Source of the DNA: Spirochaetaceae bacterium
GTDB taxonomy: Bacteria; Spirochaetota; Spirochaetia; DSM-27196; SLST01
Direction: 5' to 3'
DNA length: 5,654 nucleotides
Assembly (NCBI GenBank): GCA_007129695.1
Contig: SKVA01000386.1
Span: 1-5,654, forward strand
Below the pieces are notes generated by a model. The model made no database searches. It was given only the letters and a program-made list of their open reading frames with translations, and was not told where the DNA came from. Both the position numbers and the translations under genes were made by a program. Position 1 is the stretch's first letter. Each line of letters starts with the position of its first letter. Below, piece after piece: positions 4,577 to 5,654 of the stretch.

Positions 4577-5654
4577 ATGGATGACCAGCGGCTGCTCGAG
4601 CTCGACCGACTTGCCGTAGCCTCGGTCGGGCCGCTCGCGCGAAAGCGGTTCGCGTGGGATGAACTGTCGTCGACCGAGGGCCGACCGTTCGTCGCGGTGG
4701 TCGGTCCGAGGGGCTCGGGCAAGACGGTGCTTCTCAGGCAGATGCGCGAATGTCACGTCGATGGGGTCTACGTCTCGGCGGACACGCTCGAGCGTGACGG
4801 TCTGTTCGATGTGGTGAAGCGTCTTCACGATGACTATCGAATCGACAGGTTCTACGTCGACGAGATCCACTTTGTGGACGACTACCCTCGGCATCTCAAG
4901 CAGATCTACGACTTTCTGCCGGTTCGGCTCTGGTTCACGAGTTCGGTCGCGCTCTCGCTCGACACCGCCGGATGGGACCTGTCGCGCCGAGTCGAACGAC
5001 GAATCCTTCTCCCGTTCAGCTTTCGGGAGTATCTGACCTTCTCGGGCGGCCCCGTCTTGCCTCGGCTCTCCGTTGCCGCCGCCCTCACTGAACCGATCCC
5101 CGCCGAGTACCTGAGGCTCGGTGATCGACTTGCGCCTTATGTGCGCGGCGGGCTCTATCCGTCCATGCTGGAACCGGGGGCATCGCCCGCGCTCTTCCGG
5201 AACGTCCTTGAGAAGGTGGTCCGGCACGACATTCCACGATTCGACCCGTCTCTGTCAGCCGAAGACATCGACTCGATACTGCTCGCGGTGGAGTACATCG
5301 CCCGGTGCCCGGTCGACGGCGTGAACTACTCGTCGGTCGCGTCGAATCTCGGCATCACGAAGTACAAGGCGCAGAAGTTCCTGGACTATCTGGAGCGCAG
5401 CTTCGTCGTCACGCAGGTGTTCCCGGCGGGTACCAACGTGCTCAAGGAGCCGAAGGTACTCCTGCAGCCGCCGTACCGACTTGTGTTCGAGTCGTATACG
5501 CAAGCGGTTGGCGCGCTTCGCGAGGAGTTCTTCGCGCTCGCGCTGCGTCAGCACGGGGTCGAGTTCACGTACGCGAAGTCGGTTCGTGGGGGCAAGACGC
5601 CCGACTACGCGCTCGCTCTTGACGGCGTTCGCGCAGTGATCGAGATCGGTGGAA
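4577..5654 (+). CDS. AAA_14/DUF4143-type P-loop ATPase (partial, C-terminus beyond window)
   Basis: An open frame of 359 complete codons runs off the right edge. The N-terminal P-loop domain has Walker A GPRGSGKT (43-50), Walker B RFYVDEIH (91-98), a sensor-like WFTSS (119-123) and LLPFSFREYL (144-153), the last being very typical of the AAA_14 family. GGLYP (191-195) matches the family's conserved GGxP segment. Residues about 250-282 (SSVASNLGITKYKAQKFLDYLERSFVV in part) look like a winged helix. The C-terminal part resembles DUF4143: Glu316/Glu317 in REEFFA, Asp343 in TPDYAL and Glu356 in VIEIGG, arranged like a PD-(D/E)XK nuclease fold but with Gly358 where the catalytic Lys would lie. These ATPases are widespread, often multi-copy, and of unknown function. 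The ATG at 4577 has no Shine-Dalgarno and begins three bases after the last repeat of the array. It forms its own transcription unit, separated by 113 bp from the operon upstream. Confidence 0.9.
   Translation, partial: MDDQRLLELDRLAVASVGPLARKRFAWDELSSTEGRPFVAVVGPRGSGKTVLLRQMRECHVDGVYVSADTLERDGLFDVVKRLHDDYRIDRFYVDEIHFVDDYPRHLKQIYDFLPVRLWFTSSVALSLDTAGWDLSRRVERRILLPFSFREYLTFSGGPVLPRLSVAAALTEPIPAEYLRLGDRLAPYVRGGLYPSMLEPGASPALFRNVLEKVVRHDIPRFDPSLSAEDIDSILLAVEYIARCPVDGVNYSSVASNLGITKYKAQKFLDYLERSFVVTQVFPAGTNVLKEPKVLLQPPYRLVFESYTQAVGALREEFFALALRQHGVEFTYAKSVRGGKTPDYALALDGVRAVIEIGG

Noticed and set aside
4556..5227. Minus-strand open frame of 223 codons opposite the ATPase
   Set aside because: The plus strand encodes intact Walker A, Walker B and FREYL motifs over the same bases; the antisense product has no coherent domain pattern.

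Overview
The window is GC-rich and densely coded, with short or overlapping gene junctions, as expected of a free-living Gram-negative bacterium. Product mix (a NadR-like adenylyltransferase without an N-terminal HTH, a cytosolic GH1 beta-glucosidase, a CrtI/CrtD-type carotenoid desaturase, a Lys/Ala-tailed protein of unknown function, an AAA_14/DUF4143-type ATPase) would fit a high-GC spirochaete of the Spirochaeta/Alkalispirochaeta kind. That assignment is inference from gene content and general resemblance; nothing in the window proves it.

Layout. Bases 1-205 (minus strand) hold the N-terminal 68 residues of a NadR-like nucleotidyltransferase that runs off the left edge. A gap of about 50 bp containing a small dyad separates it from a four-gene plus-strand block: an exported, probably beta-barrel protein (257-880), a GH1 beta-glucosidase (877-2217), a CrtI/CrtD-family desaturase (2204-3718) and an unknown protein with a long basic disordered tail (3729-4463). 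Junctions are a 4-nt ATGA overlap, a 14-nt overlap and a 10-nt gap, so the four are probably co-transcribed. The first two genes also carry the same start signature: a -10-like hexamer, then GCCCGA, then ATG, which suggests leaderless transcripts. After the block, a 113-bp AT-richer intergenic region (4464-4576) carries an unusual array of repeats, followed by an ATPase gene (4577 to the right edge) that is open at its 3' end.

How the genes may work together. The glucosidase would release glucose from short beta-glucosides in the cytoplasm and the desaturase would modify membrane carotenoids; no direct biochemical link is evident and no other carotenoid gene is visible. The ATPase appears to be a separate transcription unit with its own control region. 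The most notable signal is that control region: four GACA-N3-TGTC-like sites in two pairs (about 20 bp centre to centre within each pair), the first pair forming a perfect 13-bp inverted repeat, and an associated ATTCT box next to three of the sites. This looks like a multi-site operator, possibly for autoregulation, and is the best candidate in the window for something undescribed.
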